From contig CM055607.1 of the NCBI GenBank assembly GCA_029379385.1, positions 15,810,001 to 15,874,000 of the forward strand: 64,000 nt of DNA. Direction: 5' to 3'. Both the position numbers and the translations under genes were made by a program. Shown piece by piece: positions 45,085-54,765 of the stretch (its first letter is position 1; every line of letters starts with the position of its first letter). This stretch comes from Quillaja saponaria. Lineage: Eukaryota > Streptophyta > Magnoliopsida > Fabales > Quillajaceae. The notes under the pieces were generated by a model. That model was not told the DNA's origin and did no database searches. It saw only the letters and a list, made by a program, of their open reading frames with translations.

Positions 45085-45252
45085 TTTTATTGGAGTTACT
45101 AGTTATTGAATGTCTATCATATAATATTCCCATCATTCTACATTGTATGTGACAATGGAGTCCAATTTTACATGTGATCATAACTTGTCATTTTATTATT
45201 GGAGTTACTAGTTACTGAATGTCTTTCATATAATATTCCTATCATGCACCAG
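45085..45252. repeat. Direct duplication, 109-bp spacing
   Basis: A segment with 'attggagttactagttattg' then 'catataatattcccatcat' at 45089 recurs at 45198 with three or four changes. It lies in the interval between pseudogene exons, left of the copia insertion. Confidence 0.85.
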
Positions 45253-45586
45253 GAGACAACGATAACCACCACCAAGTACTTGAAGCATAATTCAGGTTGT
45301 AGTTCTTTATGTTATCCAAACTCGTATATTGTAATCCTAACCAATTCTAATTTTAGTAGAATTCAAATTAGTTTTACAATTTCAATTCCAATTCAATGGA
45401 TCCAAATGCGGCCTTGGTGGTGTTGTCTCAATATCACTAGAGTCTGATGCAAACAGGCTTTATAATTTATTATTAGGTACTAGCCAATCTGCTGTCAAGC
45501 AATGGGTTCATGAAAAATCATAAGAAGATAACTCAGTTTGAAGTTAGAAATATCAGGATCATATAGTGAAGGAGTAAAAGAATAAG

Positions 45587-45591
45587 AATAT
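45587..45591. repeat. Target-site duplication AATAT, left
   Basis: AATAT directly precedes the left LTR and is repeated exactly after the right LTR at 50827-50831. Confidence 0.9.
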
Positions 45592-45711
45592 TGATGAGTT
45601 GAGTGAATCAAAGTATATTCATCATATTCAAAGTATGTACATCCTAGTATATATACTAGACAAGGGTTATTACCCAAACACCCTTATTACCCTTAACACA
45701 CATACACAACA
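45592..45711 (-). repeat. 3' LTR of the copia element, 120 bp
   Basis: It starts 'tgatgagttgagtgaatc' and ends 'cacatacacaaca' on the plus strand, and matches the other LTR over its whole length. It includes 'tagtatatatacta', a palindromic TATA-like stretch. Confidence 0.95.
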
Positions 45712-45722
45712 CTCCCCCTCAA
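45712..45722 (-). other. Polypurine tract of the copia element
   Basis: On the minus strand 'gagggggag' abuts the start of the 3' LTR (TGTTGTGTATG), the position where plus-strand DNA synthesis is primed. Confidence 0.85.
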
Positions 45723-48700
45723 GATGGTGCATAAATATCTCTCATGCCCATCTTGCAAACAATAGAATGAAAAACTAAACTACTAAGTCCTTTTGTAAAG
45801 ATATCGGCCAATTGGCTTTCAGATCTTACAAATGGTATACAAATGAGACGAGAGTCTAGTTTCTCTTTAATAAAATGTCTATCAATTTCAATGTGTTTTG
45901 TACGATCATGCTGGACTGGATTGTGTGCTATATTGATTGCAGCGGTATTGTCACAATATAGCAGAAGAGACTTTTCCCAAGATAATCTGAGCTCTTCCAT
46001 CAACTTCTTAAGCCATAACAACTCACAAGTCCCGTGGGCCATCGCTCTGTATTCTGCTTCAGCACTAGATCTAGAAACCACAGTCTGCTTCTTACTTCTC
46101 CATGACACTAAGTTCCCACCAACAAATGTGCAATATCTTGAAGTAGACCTTCTATCATCAAGTGATCCAGCCCAATCTGCATCTGTATAGGCTTCTAGTT
46201 TCAAGCTTCTATTGTTTTCAAAGAGAAGTCCCTTCCCAGGTGCAGATTTCAGGTATCGCAATATACGATGAACTGCATCCAAATGGTCGGAACGAGGGTC
46301 ATGCATAAACTGGCTAACCACACTAACAGCATAAGCTATGTCTGGACGAGTATGAGATAGATAAATTAGCCTTCCAACCAGTCGTTGATATCTCTCTCTA
46401 TCAACATATTCTCCATCTCCACTTTGTAACTTGTGGTTTGTCTCAATAGGTGTAGTTGCAGGCCTACATCCAAGCATACCTGTCTCTTCAAGCAAATCAA
46501 GGACATATTGCCTTTGAGATAGAAAGATACCCCTGTCTGAATGAGCAACTTCAATCCCAAGAAAGTAACATAGCTTCCCTAAATCCTTGATTTCAAATTC
46601 CTTGGCAAGATGACTTTTCAACTTAGATACCTCTGCAGGGTTATCACCTGTCACAACTATATCATCAACATAGACAATAAGGATAGTAATCCTCCCATGA
46701 CAGTGTTTTACAAACATTGTGTGATCAGCATTGCTTTGTTGGTATCCAAAAGAAATCATCGCCTTCTGAAATCTATCAAACCAGGCTCGGGGTGACTGTT
46801 TGAGACCATACAAGGACTTCTTCAGCTTACATACCTTCCCTTCAGTCTTTTGACATGAGAAGCCTAGAGGGATCTCCATATAGACTTCCTCAGCAAGATC
46901 TCCATGCAAGAACGCATTCTTTACATCCAATTGCTGTAAGTCCCAACCAAGATTTGCTGCACAAGAGATAAGAACTCTGATAGAATTCATCTTGGCAACA
47001 GGAGCAAATGTTTCTTGATAATCCACCCCATAAGTTTGAGTGAATCCTCTTGCAACAAGTCTCGCTTTATATCTCTCAATCGTCCCATCAGCTTTTCTCT
47101 TAATGGTAAAGACCCATTTACAACTAATAGCTCGTTTTCCATGAGGGAGACTAGCAAGCTCCCAAGTATCATTCTTGGATAAGGCTTTCATTTCCTCAAC
47201 CATTGCATCCTCCCATTTAGGATCAGCAAGAGCTTCTTTCCAATCCTGTGGAATAGACACAGAAGACAGAGTGGAGACAAATGCTCTATATGATGGAGAC
47301 AAAGATTTATATGAGACATGATTAGAGATAGGATGATGAGTACAAGTCCTAACTGCTTTTCTAATTGCAATAGGAAGATTAGTATCATCAATGACAGGAG
47401 AATCATGAGGTGTATTTGAAGAAGGAATAGCATCAGGAGACTTACAAGGATGTACCGGCATGGAAGCTGGGTCTGGAGAGAACTCTTGGCTAGGTAAAGC
47501 AGGTTCGATGGCTATTTTTCCATGTTGTCTACATCTGCGGCTATACTTAAGCAAATCCGGCTTTGCTAGCCTCGTATGAATCTCATTATTCCTCTCTTCT
47601 TCCAGTATACTCTCATCCTGTTTTGCTTCATCTTCCTTCTCTTTCATTCTGTCCTCTATTAACAACTCAGGTAGCCACTCCCCCTTACTACCATAAGACA
47701 CCTCTTCCTCACTATTACTCTCCCCCTGAAAAGGTGTCGTGGAGAAATAAGGATTGGATTCATGAAAAGTGACATCCATGCTAACATAAGTCTTCCTAGT
47801 AGGAGGATGGTAGCATTTGTATCCCTTCTGAGTGGCAGAGTACCCAATAAATATACATTTCAGTGCTCGATGATCAAGCTTACTGATGTTCTTTCCGTGC
47901 TCATGAACAAAGCAAACACAACCAAATACTTTAGGAGGAACCACAAAGGAACAATTACCTTGAAGAACATCCAGAGGGGTGTTAAAATCAAGAGTCCGAA
48001 GAGACATACGGTTAATGAGATAAGCTGCAGAGAGAACTGCATCTCCCCAATAAGCCTTAGGGACATTCATAGTAAACATGAGGGACCGTGCTACCTCCAA
48101 AAGATGTCGATTTTTGCGTTCAGCTGTACCATTCTGAGCCGAGGTGTCAACACAACTAGTTTGATGCATTATGCCATGATCCCGAAGATATTTCTGAAAA
48201 TTACCCTCTGTATACTCTGTACCATTATCACTCCTTAAAATCTTAACTTTACAATCAAACTGTGTACAAACAAGTTTATGAAACATCTGAAAACAAGTGA
48301 ATACTTCATTTTTAGCACGCAATAAGTACACCCAGGTAGTGCGACTAAAACAATCAATGAATGTAACAAACCACTTGTAACCAGATAAAGATACAACACG
48401 ACTAGGACCCCAAACATCAGAGTGAATAAGAGCAAAAGGAGTAGTACTTTTATTATTCAATAAAGGATAAGAAGCACGCTTATGTTTAGCAAATTCACAG
48501 GCATCACATAGCAAATTGTTCATAGTACAATGCTTAAGTAAGTCTGGAAACATGTTTCCTAGAACCAAAAAAGATGGGTGTCCTAAACGGCGATGCCACT
48601 GAACTAACTGCTGTTGAGAAGTAATAGAAGCACTACTCTGAAGAGATTGACTAGAAGCAACTGTGCCAACTGTGTTTGCCAAAATACTAGGACCATATTC

Positions 48701-50131
48701 CAATAAGTATAGCCCATCTTGCTCTTTACCATAGCCAATCGTTCTTCCTGTTCCCAGTTCCTGAAATTTACAACAACAAGAATCAAATATAGCTTGGCAA
48801 TTTAAGTCTCTAGTGATTGAGCTAATTGACAAGAGATTCATGGAAAATTTAGGAACGTGAAGAACAGAAGACAATGGTAAGGTAGGAGTGCACTGAATAG
48901 AACCTTTCCCAGAAATAGTGGACAAGGAGCCATCGGCTACCCTCACCTTGTCTTTACCAGAACAAGGGAAATAAGTAGAAAAATTTCTAGAAGTACCAGT
49001 CATATGGTCGGAGGCTCCAGAATCAATGATCCAAGGCTCTGAATCTGTGGTGGAATGAGTGCCAAGGGCATGATGAGAAGAGGCATGATGAGAAGATGCA
49101 GCTGAAGTGGAAGGACAACCATCAAGTTTTGCCATCAGACGCCTAAGATGCTGCATTTCTTCAGGATTAAGTGCACTTGATTCCGTAGAAGGTGATGACT
49201 CAACAGTGTCAGAGACATGAGCTCGTGATCTAGGCGGTCCTACAAACCTGCCACCTCTGCCTCTAGTAGGACGACCATGTAACTTCCAACATGTGTCTCT
49301 AGTATGACGAGTCTTACCACAATAATCACACTGCAAGTCATCCTTATCACTACCCCTTGCAATCTCAATCCCTCTAGTATGCACTCCTTTAGATTCTTTC
49401 GGAATAGGAGTTGCTACCATTGCAGATCTCTCACGAGTTACTACATGAAGCATAGCTATCCTCCTACTCTCCTCCTGTTGTACATAAGCATATGTCTGCC
49501 TCAGATTTGGAAAAGGATCTCTTCCCAAAACCTGAACTCTAATCTGATCATACTCAAGATTAAGTCCAGCCAAGAAATCATACACTCTCTCCTTATCCAC
49601 CACCTTCTTGTAAGAAGCTGCATCCGCAGGATGTACTGGCTGATACTCCTGATAGTAATCCAACTCTTGCCATAAACCACTCAGTTCAGCAAAGTACTGA
49701 GCAATAGTCAATTCTCCCTGCTTAGTCTCATGGAGCTTCTTCCTAAGCTCAAAGACTTGAATATCATTTCCAACTTGAGAATAAGTTTGGCACAAAGCTG
49801 TCCACATCTTATCAGCAGAATCAAGTAACAAATAACCACGGGAGATTTGTGGTTGCATAGAGTTAATCAACCACGACATCACTAAGGAGTTTTCCGAAAT
49901 CCATGACTCCAATAATGGATCTCCATCAGCTGGTTTCCTTTTGCTACCAATAACATAACCATACAACCCACGTGCCTGAATAAATAATAGGCACGAGCGA
50001 GACCAAGCCAAGAAATTGTTGCCATCAAACTTCATCGGGCTAATTTGGAGGGAAGGATTATCGTTAGAGATTCCAACTCTACTCCTACTCCCACTACTGC
50101 CATTCCCAGGACTAACAACTTCCTCTGACAT
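45719..50131 (-). CDS. Copia gag-pol polyprotein
   Basis: A single uninterrupted frame of 1470 aa. Domains in order: gag (about 30-230), CCHC zinc knuckle CDYCGKTRHTRDTCWKLH (268-285), aspartic protease with DSGASDHM (about 371-378), integrase zinc-binding HHCC region (about 513-546), integrase core with catalytic Asp in HSDVWGP and SDNGTEY and a Glu in the QNGTAERKNR region, reverse transcriptase (about 985-1230) with YVDD at 1154-1157, and RNase H (about 1330-1460) with DADWAGS and AEAEYRA. Integrase before reverse transcriptase defines Ty1/copia. All catalytic motifs look intact, and gag and pol are one frame with no shift, as is usual for plant copia. The stop overlaps the polypurine tract. 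Confidence 0.97.
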   Translation of the reverse strand: MSEEVVSPGNGSSGSRSRVGISNDNPSLQISPMKFDGNNFLAWSRSCLLFIQARGLYGYVIGSKRKPADGDPLLESWISENSLVMSWLINSMQPQISRGYLLLDSADKMWTALCQTYSQVGNDIQVFELRKKLHETKQGELTIAQYFAELSGLWQELDYYQEYQPVHPADAASYKKVVDKERVYDFLAGLNLEYDQIRVQVLGRDPFPNLRQTYAYVQQEESRRIAMLHVVTRERSAMVATPIPKESKGVHTRGIEIARGSDKDDLQCDYCGKTRHTRDTCWKLHGRPTRGRGGRFVGPPRSRAHVSDTVESSPSTESSALNPEEMQHLRRLMAKLDGCPSTSAASSHHASSHHALGTHSTTDSEPWIIDSGASDHMTGTSRNFSTYFPCSGKDKVRVADGSLSTISGKGSIQCTPTLPLSSVLHVPKFSMNLLSISSITRDLNCQAIFDSCCCKFQELGTGRTIGYGKEQDGLYLLEYGPSILANTVGTVASSQSLQSSASITSQQQLVQWHRRLGHPSFLVLGNMFPDLLKHCTMNNLLCDACEFAKHKRASYPLLNNKSTTPFALIHSDVWGPSRVVSLSGYKWFVTFIDCFSRTTWVYLLRAKNEVFTCFQMFHKLVCTQFDCKVKILRSDNGTEYTEGNFQKYLRDHGIMHQTSCVDTSAQNGTAERKNRHLLEVARSLMFTMNVPKAYWGDAVLSAAYLINRMSLRTLDFNTPLDVLQGNCSFVVPPKVFGCVCFVHEHGKNISKLDHRALKCIFIGYSATQKGYKCYHPPTRKTYVSMDVTFHESNPYFSTTPFQGESNSEEEVSYGSKGEWLPELLIEDRMKEKEDEAKQDESILEEERNNEIHTRLAKPDLLKYSRRCRQHGKIAIEPALPSQEFSPDPASMPVHPCKSPDAIPSSNTPHDSPVIDDTNLPIAIRKAVRTCTHHPISNHVSYKSLSPSYRAFVSTLSSVSIPQDWKEALADPKWEDAMVEEMKALSKNDTWELASLPHGKRAISCKWVFTIKRKADGTIERYKARLVARGFTQTYGVDYQETFAPVAKMNSIRVLISCAANLGWDLQQLDVKNAFLHGDLAEEVYMEIPLGFSCQKTEGKVCKLKKSLYGLKQSPRAWFDRFQKAMISFGYQQSNADHTMFVKHCHGRITILIVYVDDIVVTGDNPAEVSKLKSHLAKEFEIKDLGKLCYFLGIEVAHSDRGIFLSQRQYVLDLLEETGMLGCRPATTPIETNHKLQSGDGEYVDRERYQRLVGRLIYLSHTRPDIAYAVSVVSQFMHDPRSDHLDAVHRILRYLKSAPGKGLLFENNRSLKLEAYTDADWAGSLDDRRSTSRYCTFVGGNLVSWRSKKQTVVSRSSAEAEYRAMAHGTCELLWLKKLMEELRLSWEKSLLLYCDNTAAINIAHNPVQHDRTKHIEIDRHFIKEKLDSRLICIPFVRSESQLADIFTKGLSSLVFHSIVCKMGMRDIYAPS

Positions 50132-50693
50132 GCTTAAGTAGAGAAATCAGCAAAGAAAACCAGCACTGGATGAACTAAAATACAGAGAACTCAACACCCA
50201 CCACCCACACGATCAACAAAACACCCAACCCTCTCAACAATACCTCCAGAACACTACCCAGAACTCAGAAGTACCTGCAGGCAACAAGATCATCCAAACA
50301 GATTCGAGAAACAGTACCCGCACCTAGGAGAATCGGGTCTGTGAGCTCTTTCTCCAAAAAACCAGGTTTTTCCTCCCAAGCAACCCTCGAAATCCCCTCT
50401 CCTATTCCACTCGAAGTCACCGAGGGCCTGAAGGAGGGAGACAGCTGCTTAACACGGCCGGAATTGAAGAATTCCGAGTTAGGTCACGAACTCAAAAGAG
50501 GCAAAATAGACCTCTGAAACCGCAGCAGATGGAGACGAAAACCTGGGGGTTTTGTTCGTCTTCTCGAGGCGAATCTGCCTGTGGTCTTCAATCCTGAAAA
50601 AGTCGCCGGAAAGTGCCGTACACGGCGGCGCCGGCGCCGGTCAACGGCGGCTCTGCGGCGGTCAACGGAGGTCCTAGCAGAGATTAGGGTTTT
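50132..50693 (-). other. Leader region of the copia element
   Basis: About 560 bp between primer-binding site and gag start. It is AT-balanced near gag but very GC-rich at about 50595-50670, where 'ggcggcgccggcgccggtc' forms a near palindrome. In retroelements the leader carries dimerisation and packaging signals. Assigning that role to this motif is inference. Confidence 0.6.
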
Positions 50694-50706
50694 GGCTCTG
50701 ATACCA
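50694..50706 (-). other. Primer-binding site, initiator tRNA-Met
   Basis: Directly downstream of the 5' LTR on the minus strand is TGGTATCAGAGCC, complementary to the 3' end of plant initiator tRNA-Met, the usual copia primer. Confidence 0.9.
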
Positions 50707-50826
50707 TGATGAGTTGAGTGAATCAAAGTATATTCATCATATTCAAAGTATGTACATCCTAGTATATATACTAGACAAGGGTTATTACCCAAACACCCTT
50801 ATTACCCTTAACACACATACACAACA
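50707..50826 (-). repeat. 5' LTR of the copia element, 120 bp
   Basis: No differences were found from the left copy at 45592-45711. It is followed by the second AATAT target duplication. Confidence 0.95.
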
Positions 50827-53800
50827 AATATGAATACTGAAAGACTTATTTCTGCAATTATTATGGTAGTGTTCAACCCAGCTTGAAAGAGGCAGACAAT
50901 TATATGCCACTTTTCTTATAAATTTGTCATAGTAGATGTGAAAGTAAAGGAAAAAGCTCTAACCTGAAGTTAGCCCAACAAACATTTACTTTGAAGTAAA
51001 TGAATACGCATATTATATAGTAGATGCCAAAGTAGACCTAATGCTGACCCACGTTTAGGTGAAGCTTAGACCATTGCAGGACAACAGTACTCAAGTCTGT
51101 GCCAATGATTTCAATACTACCTCATCCGTGTTATAATGGGGCAGGAAATATATTAATATTACCAATATCTTGACCCCAATTGTAAGCAGTCACATGACTA
51201 TCTAGTAATTTTTTGTACATTTATAGTATATGGCATCTGATCTGGAAGTACTTGTGTCAAGGTTCAGGGCAGAGAAGTGGACGGTTTGCTCAAAGGAATG
51301 ACTAAGCTTTGTAAGATATCCTTGAATACTTAATAGTGGTTGAAAAAAATCAGCTTATCTGAGTTTTCTGGCAAGAGCCAAAAGCTAGTTTGTTTGTACA
51401 TGTGAAGCTGCCTTGAGAAGGTGCTAGTCTTCTTGCTGGCATGCCTGAATATTCTAGTCACTGGGCTGCTATCTGCTTATACATTATGCATCACTTTTAA
51501 CAAACACTTATTTTATCATGTACCTTCGGTTGTGTGTTATTTTCTTGTTCTTACCTCACATTTTGTATTTTACTAAGTTTATCTTGCTGATCTGAATAAT
51601 ATCACTCAAGTGTCTCATACAATTTATATTCTTCGTTATTACATTATGTCATGCTGGGGATTTTTCTTTGGTCATTTATATGATTTAGTTACATGTCTGA
51701 CCTACTGTACTTGTGTTTTTGATAGGTCAAATTTACTGCCTATTACTCATTTACAGGTGGGACATAATTGCAGAGAGATTAGGGTTCATGTTGATATTTG
51801 GAGATCTAGTGTGGATTCCATTCACTTTTAGCACACAGGTATGCAATTATTTACTATGTCTAATTAAGAAAATAAATGATACATTTTCTTCACAAGAACT
51901 CGGATTTACATTCTACACACTAGTTTTGGCTCATGGTGACACTGTTGCTTACGAACTGAAATTGACTTAGCATCACTAGTTTCCGTGTTTTTGGGGTGTT
52001 CAAAACTCCTAATGAAGTATCATGTTGATTGGAGAAAAACCCTTTTTCTATTTGGATTGCACGCTCTATTGCTTCCATAATCTTGATTGTCATTGTTTGA
52101 ACTTTGATGCCTACTACTGCAAGTAGAAATATCATACAGTGCATTATCTTCCCTGCTATCATCTGAAAATAATTTAGTATTAGCTTTCTCCCCTTAAGTG
52201 TATCACTGAAATAGTAATACTTAACTCTAAAAAGTTTCTCTTGTCCTATGGTATCCCAGCCTTCAGGGGCAATGGGTGTTTTGGATATGCCCTTAGATAT
52301 ATCTATGTATTTTGCTTTCTGTATGTGAAATTCTGAGAGATACAGACAGAGAACTAATGGTTTTGTTGCCTTGCTGCTCTTTTTAACTTGCATCTAGGGT
52401 GCATCTAAAATACACATGATATAATGATTTTATGTTGAATTCCCTGCTGTACATCACTTGGATCGGAATCCAAGTTGTTGAAGTTTCATTTTTTTATAAA
52501 GCAAAAATTCTGTAAACAACATATTCTACCTTGTTTTTGCCGTGCTTCCTTTTAGGTTTTCACTTAGGTTCTGGCTAATTTTGGGTATAATGATCCTAAT
52601 TGTAGGATATTATGCTGTTTGGACATTGCTTGTGAGACATAGTGCTTATTGTACTTGTGGTTTTAGTATATCCTGACAAAATGTTTTTGGATACAAGTTC
52701 GACCATCACTGCATTTTCTGAATGCCTTAGGCTCTCTGCTCTCCAAGAAGGCCTATGCAAGTGGCTTTATAATCAGGCCTAGTGTACTGCACTTTTCTAA
52801 CTCCCCCTCCCCCACTCAAATCTTAAGCTTGTTGCATTTATCAAACTGTTGAGAGTAAGGCAAGTCCAAGTTATATATTGGTAAGCTTTGAAGTCCTTCC
52901 ACTTGGATTTTCAAGGGCTCTACCTAAATTCTGTTTCATACCAAATAGAATGAAACATAAAACCATTCAGAACTTTTACCAATGAGGCGGGTTTGGTGGT
53001 TTCTAAAACATCTTTTGATATTGTAGACTGTACTACATTTATTAAAATTATAAGTGGTCCTTATATTATGATTGTATTGTTCTTTCTATTTCTCTTTATC
53101 TATGCAATGTTATGAAGGGAAAACTTAGGTCCTCAATAATGAACATAATGGCTTCAATGGATGCTTTAAGCACATTATAACTTGTGTGCAAAAGTTACCC
53201 CACATTTAGTAGATACACCTGTAATTATGATTACACATGAAAATTTATTTTTTTGCATGGACTACTGTCCATTTTGCTGTTAGGGTTGGTGGCTTTTGAG
53301 GAATAAGGTGGAGCTAACAACAACAGCCATTATAGCAAATTGATTTGTTTTCCTGATTGGGTAACTTACTATTTGATGTACTAAGTACACCTTTATGTGG
53401 AGAATTTGCCTAAATTGTAGTCACTTTTACCAAAACTGGACAGGTATCTTGCATTTCATGGAGCTAACAAGCAAAAGCATGTATTTAGCAAGAATCTAAA
53501 AGCTCTTATATGAGGCAGGCCTCCAAAAGTTATTGGGGAAAATTGTTTGCTTCTGGTTATTGGTAAGGTTTCATTTCATCACATAACTCATCATTTTTAT
53601 TGTCTTTATTTTATTTAATGGAAATGTTATTCGTTTATAAATTAGTGTCTGTACTTATTAAAAGAACAAATGTATTACTGATGTACCAAAAAGAAAAAAA
53701 ATAATCTTACCTTTTGGTAGGTAACTGGACAGGAATCTATTAGTAGTTTTCAGTATGCAACTGAACAAACAAATGGACACACACTCCCAGCAGCTAGGAC

Positions 53801-54765
53801 CCATGATCTCACTCGTCACCATGCTCTTTAGGTGGAGCCATTAGAATCAATGGTCATTAGCCATAATTTTGTGAAAGCTTTGTACGGTATAGATACAAGA
53901 TTGGTGGAAGTCAATTGTCGTATGGTCAATTACCAATTTGTCCATCACTGATAGGTAGCTTTCCAGCCTTTGTTGATGATCTTATGGTAATGAAGCTAAA
54001 CATAGCTCTAGGATGTATGATAGAAGTATTATGCCCAAATAACTTGATGCGGCAGGATGATGGTAGCTTAACCTCTCAACAATCTCATTTCTGGATTATG
54101 AAGTAATTCTCAAACACAGTATTTTTCCATACAATATGCAGTTGCAGTACTACGGTACTTAAAGTTGTCTAGTATTAGGCATGTAGCTTTTGCTATCACA
54201 TGCTCTATTCATGGATTGGTAAATAACATCTATGGTTGTTATCCTACAATCTGGGGTCCCTTTTTTTGCCCCTGTTTTTCTGTTACTACACCGTGTCTCT
54301 TTCCTTTTGCTTCCAGCGGGCAGCATTGGCCCTGACTCATTCTTAGGACGTACATGCTTTGTCCTCCTAGTCACTATTACGGGCAATGTCCATATTCTTA
54401 ACAGTTGACGTTTCTTCCGGCATATGTTATTAATGCTGTGGTTGTTGTGTTGAAGGGGAGTTTCCAGGCACTGCAATTACTAGGAGACTTGTTGCTTGCA
54501 CTCTCCTTTAGTTTGCCTTGTGGGATAAGGTAATTAGCTTAATTCTTTCATCTATATGTTGCTATGGATATTGTTTTCCTAATGAAAAAGTTTTCAATTT
54601 CATATATTCTCATTTTGCAGTTCCCCAATTCCATACCTCTATCCAATATATCATCATATTTTGCCAATTTGGAGAGAGAGAAGGGACGAGGCTCGATGCA
54701 CAGAGAAAGTACACAGAAATATGGGCAAACTTATTCCTTGGAGAATCTTACCTTCTGTATATTAG

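Larger units (their letters stand above)
45592..50826 (-). mobile_element. Full-length Ty1/copia retrotransposon
   Basis: A complete 5235-bp element. Two direct LTRs of 120 bp (45592-45711 and 50707-50826) begin TG and end CA, and look identical base for base. They are bounded by a perfect 5-bp target duplication AATAT (45587-45591 and 50827-50831). On the coding (minus) strand the order is 5' LTR, primer-binding site, about 560-bp leader, one gag-pol frame, polypurine tract and 3' LTR. The LTRs are very short for plant copia elements. Identical LTRs and an open frame point to a recent insertion that may still be mobile. The insertion lies within the decayed sterol-reductase gene, in opposite orientation. 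Confidence 0.97.
44340..54765 (+). pseudogene. FK: Delta(14)-sterol reductase (FACKEL-like) pseudogene
   Basis: In working form this ER membrane enzyme reduces the C14 double bond in sterol synthesis. Exon remnants with intact splice sites: 44340-44387 (WFGIQLNPHFMGIDL), 51757-51838 (WDIIAERLGFMLIFGD then LVWIPFTFSTQ), 53284-53360 (GWWLLRNKVEL), 53444-53562 (GANKQKHVFSKN), 54456-54529 (RHCNY, LLLALSFSLPCGI) and 54621-54765 (PIPYLYPIY, IWRERRDEARC, PWRILP). Lesions: TGA at 53341-53343 replacing Cys, TGA at 53511-53513 replacing Trp, a 1-base loss near 53535-53538, a 1-base loss at 54480-54481 giving TAG, and shifted frame after EK in the last exon. The N-terminal exons and the exons between 44387 and 51757 were not found. 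A copia element occupies 45592-50826 in that gap. Introns are retained, so it arose by gene or segment duplication, not retroposition. A functional copy is expected elsewhere. Confidence 0.88.

Noticed and set aside
45843..49675. Plus-strand open frames inside the copia element
   Set aside because: They lie opposite the intact gag-pol frame, have no known domains and are shadows.
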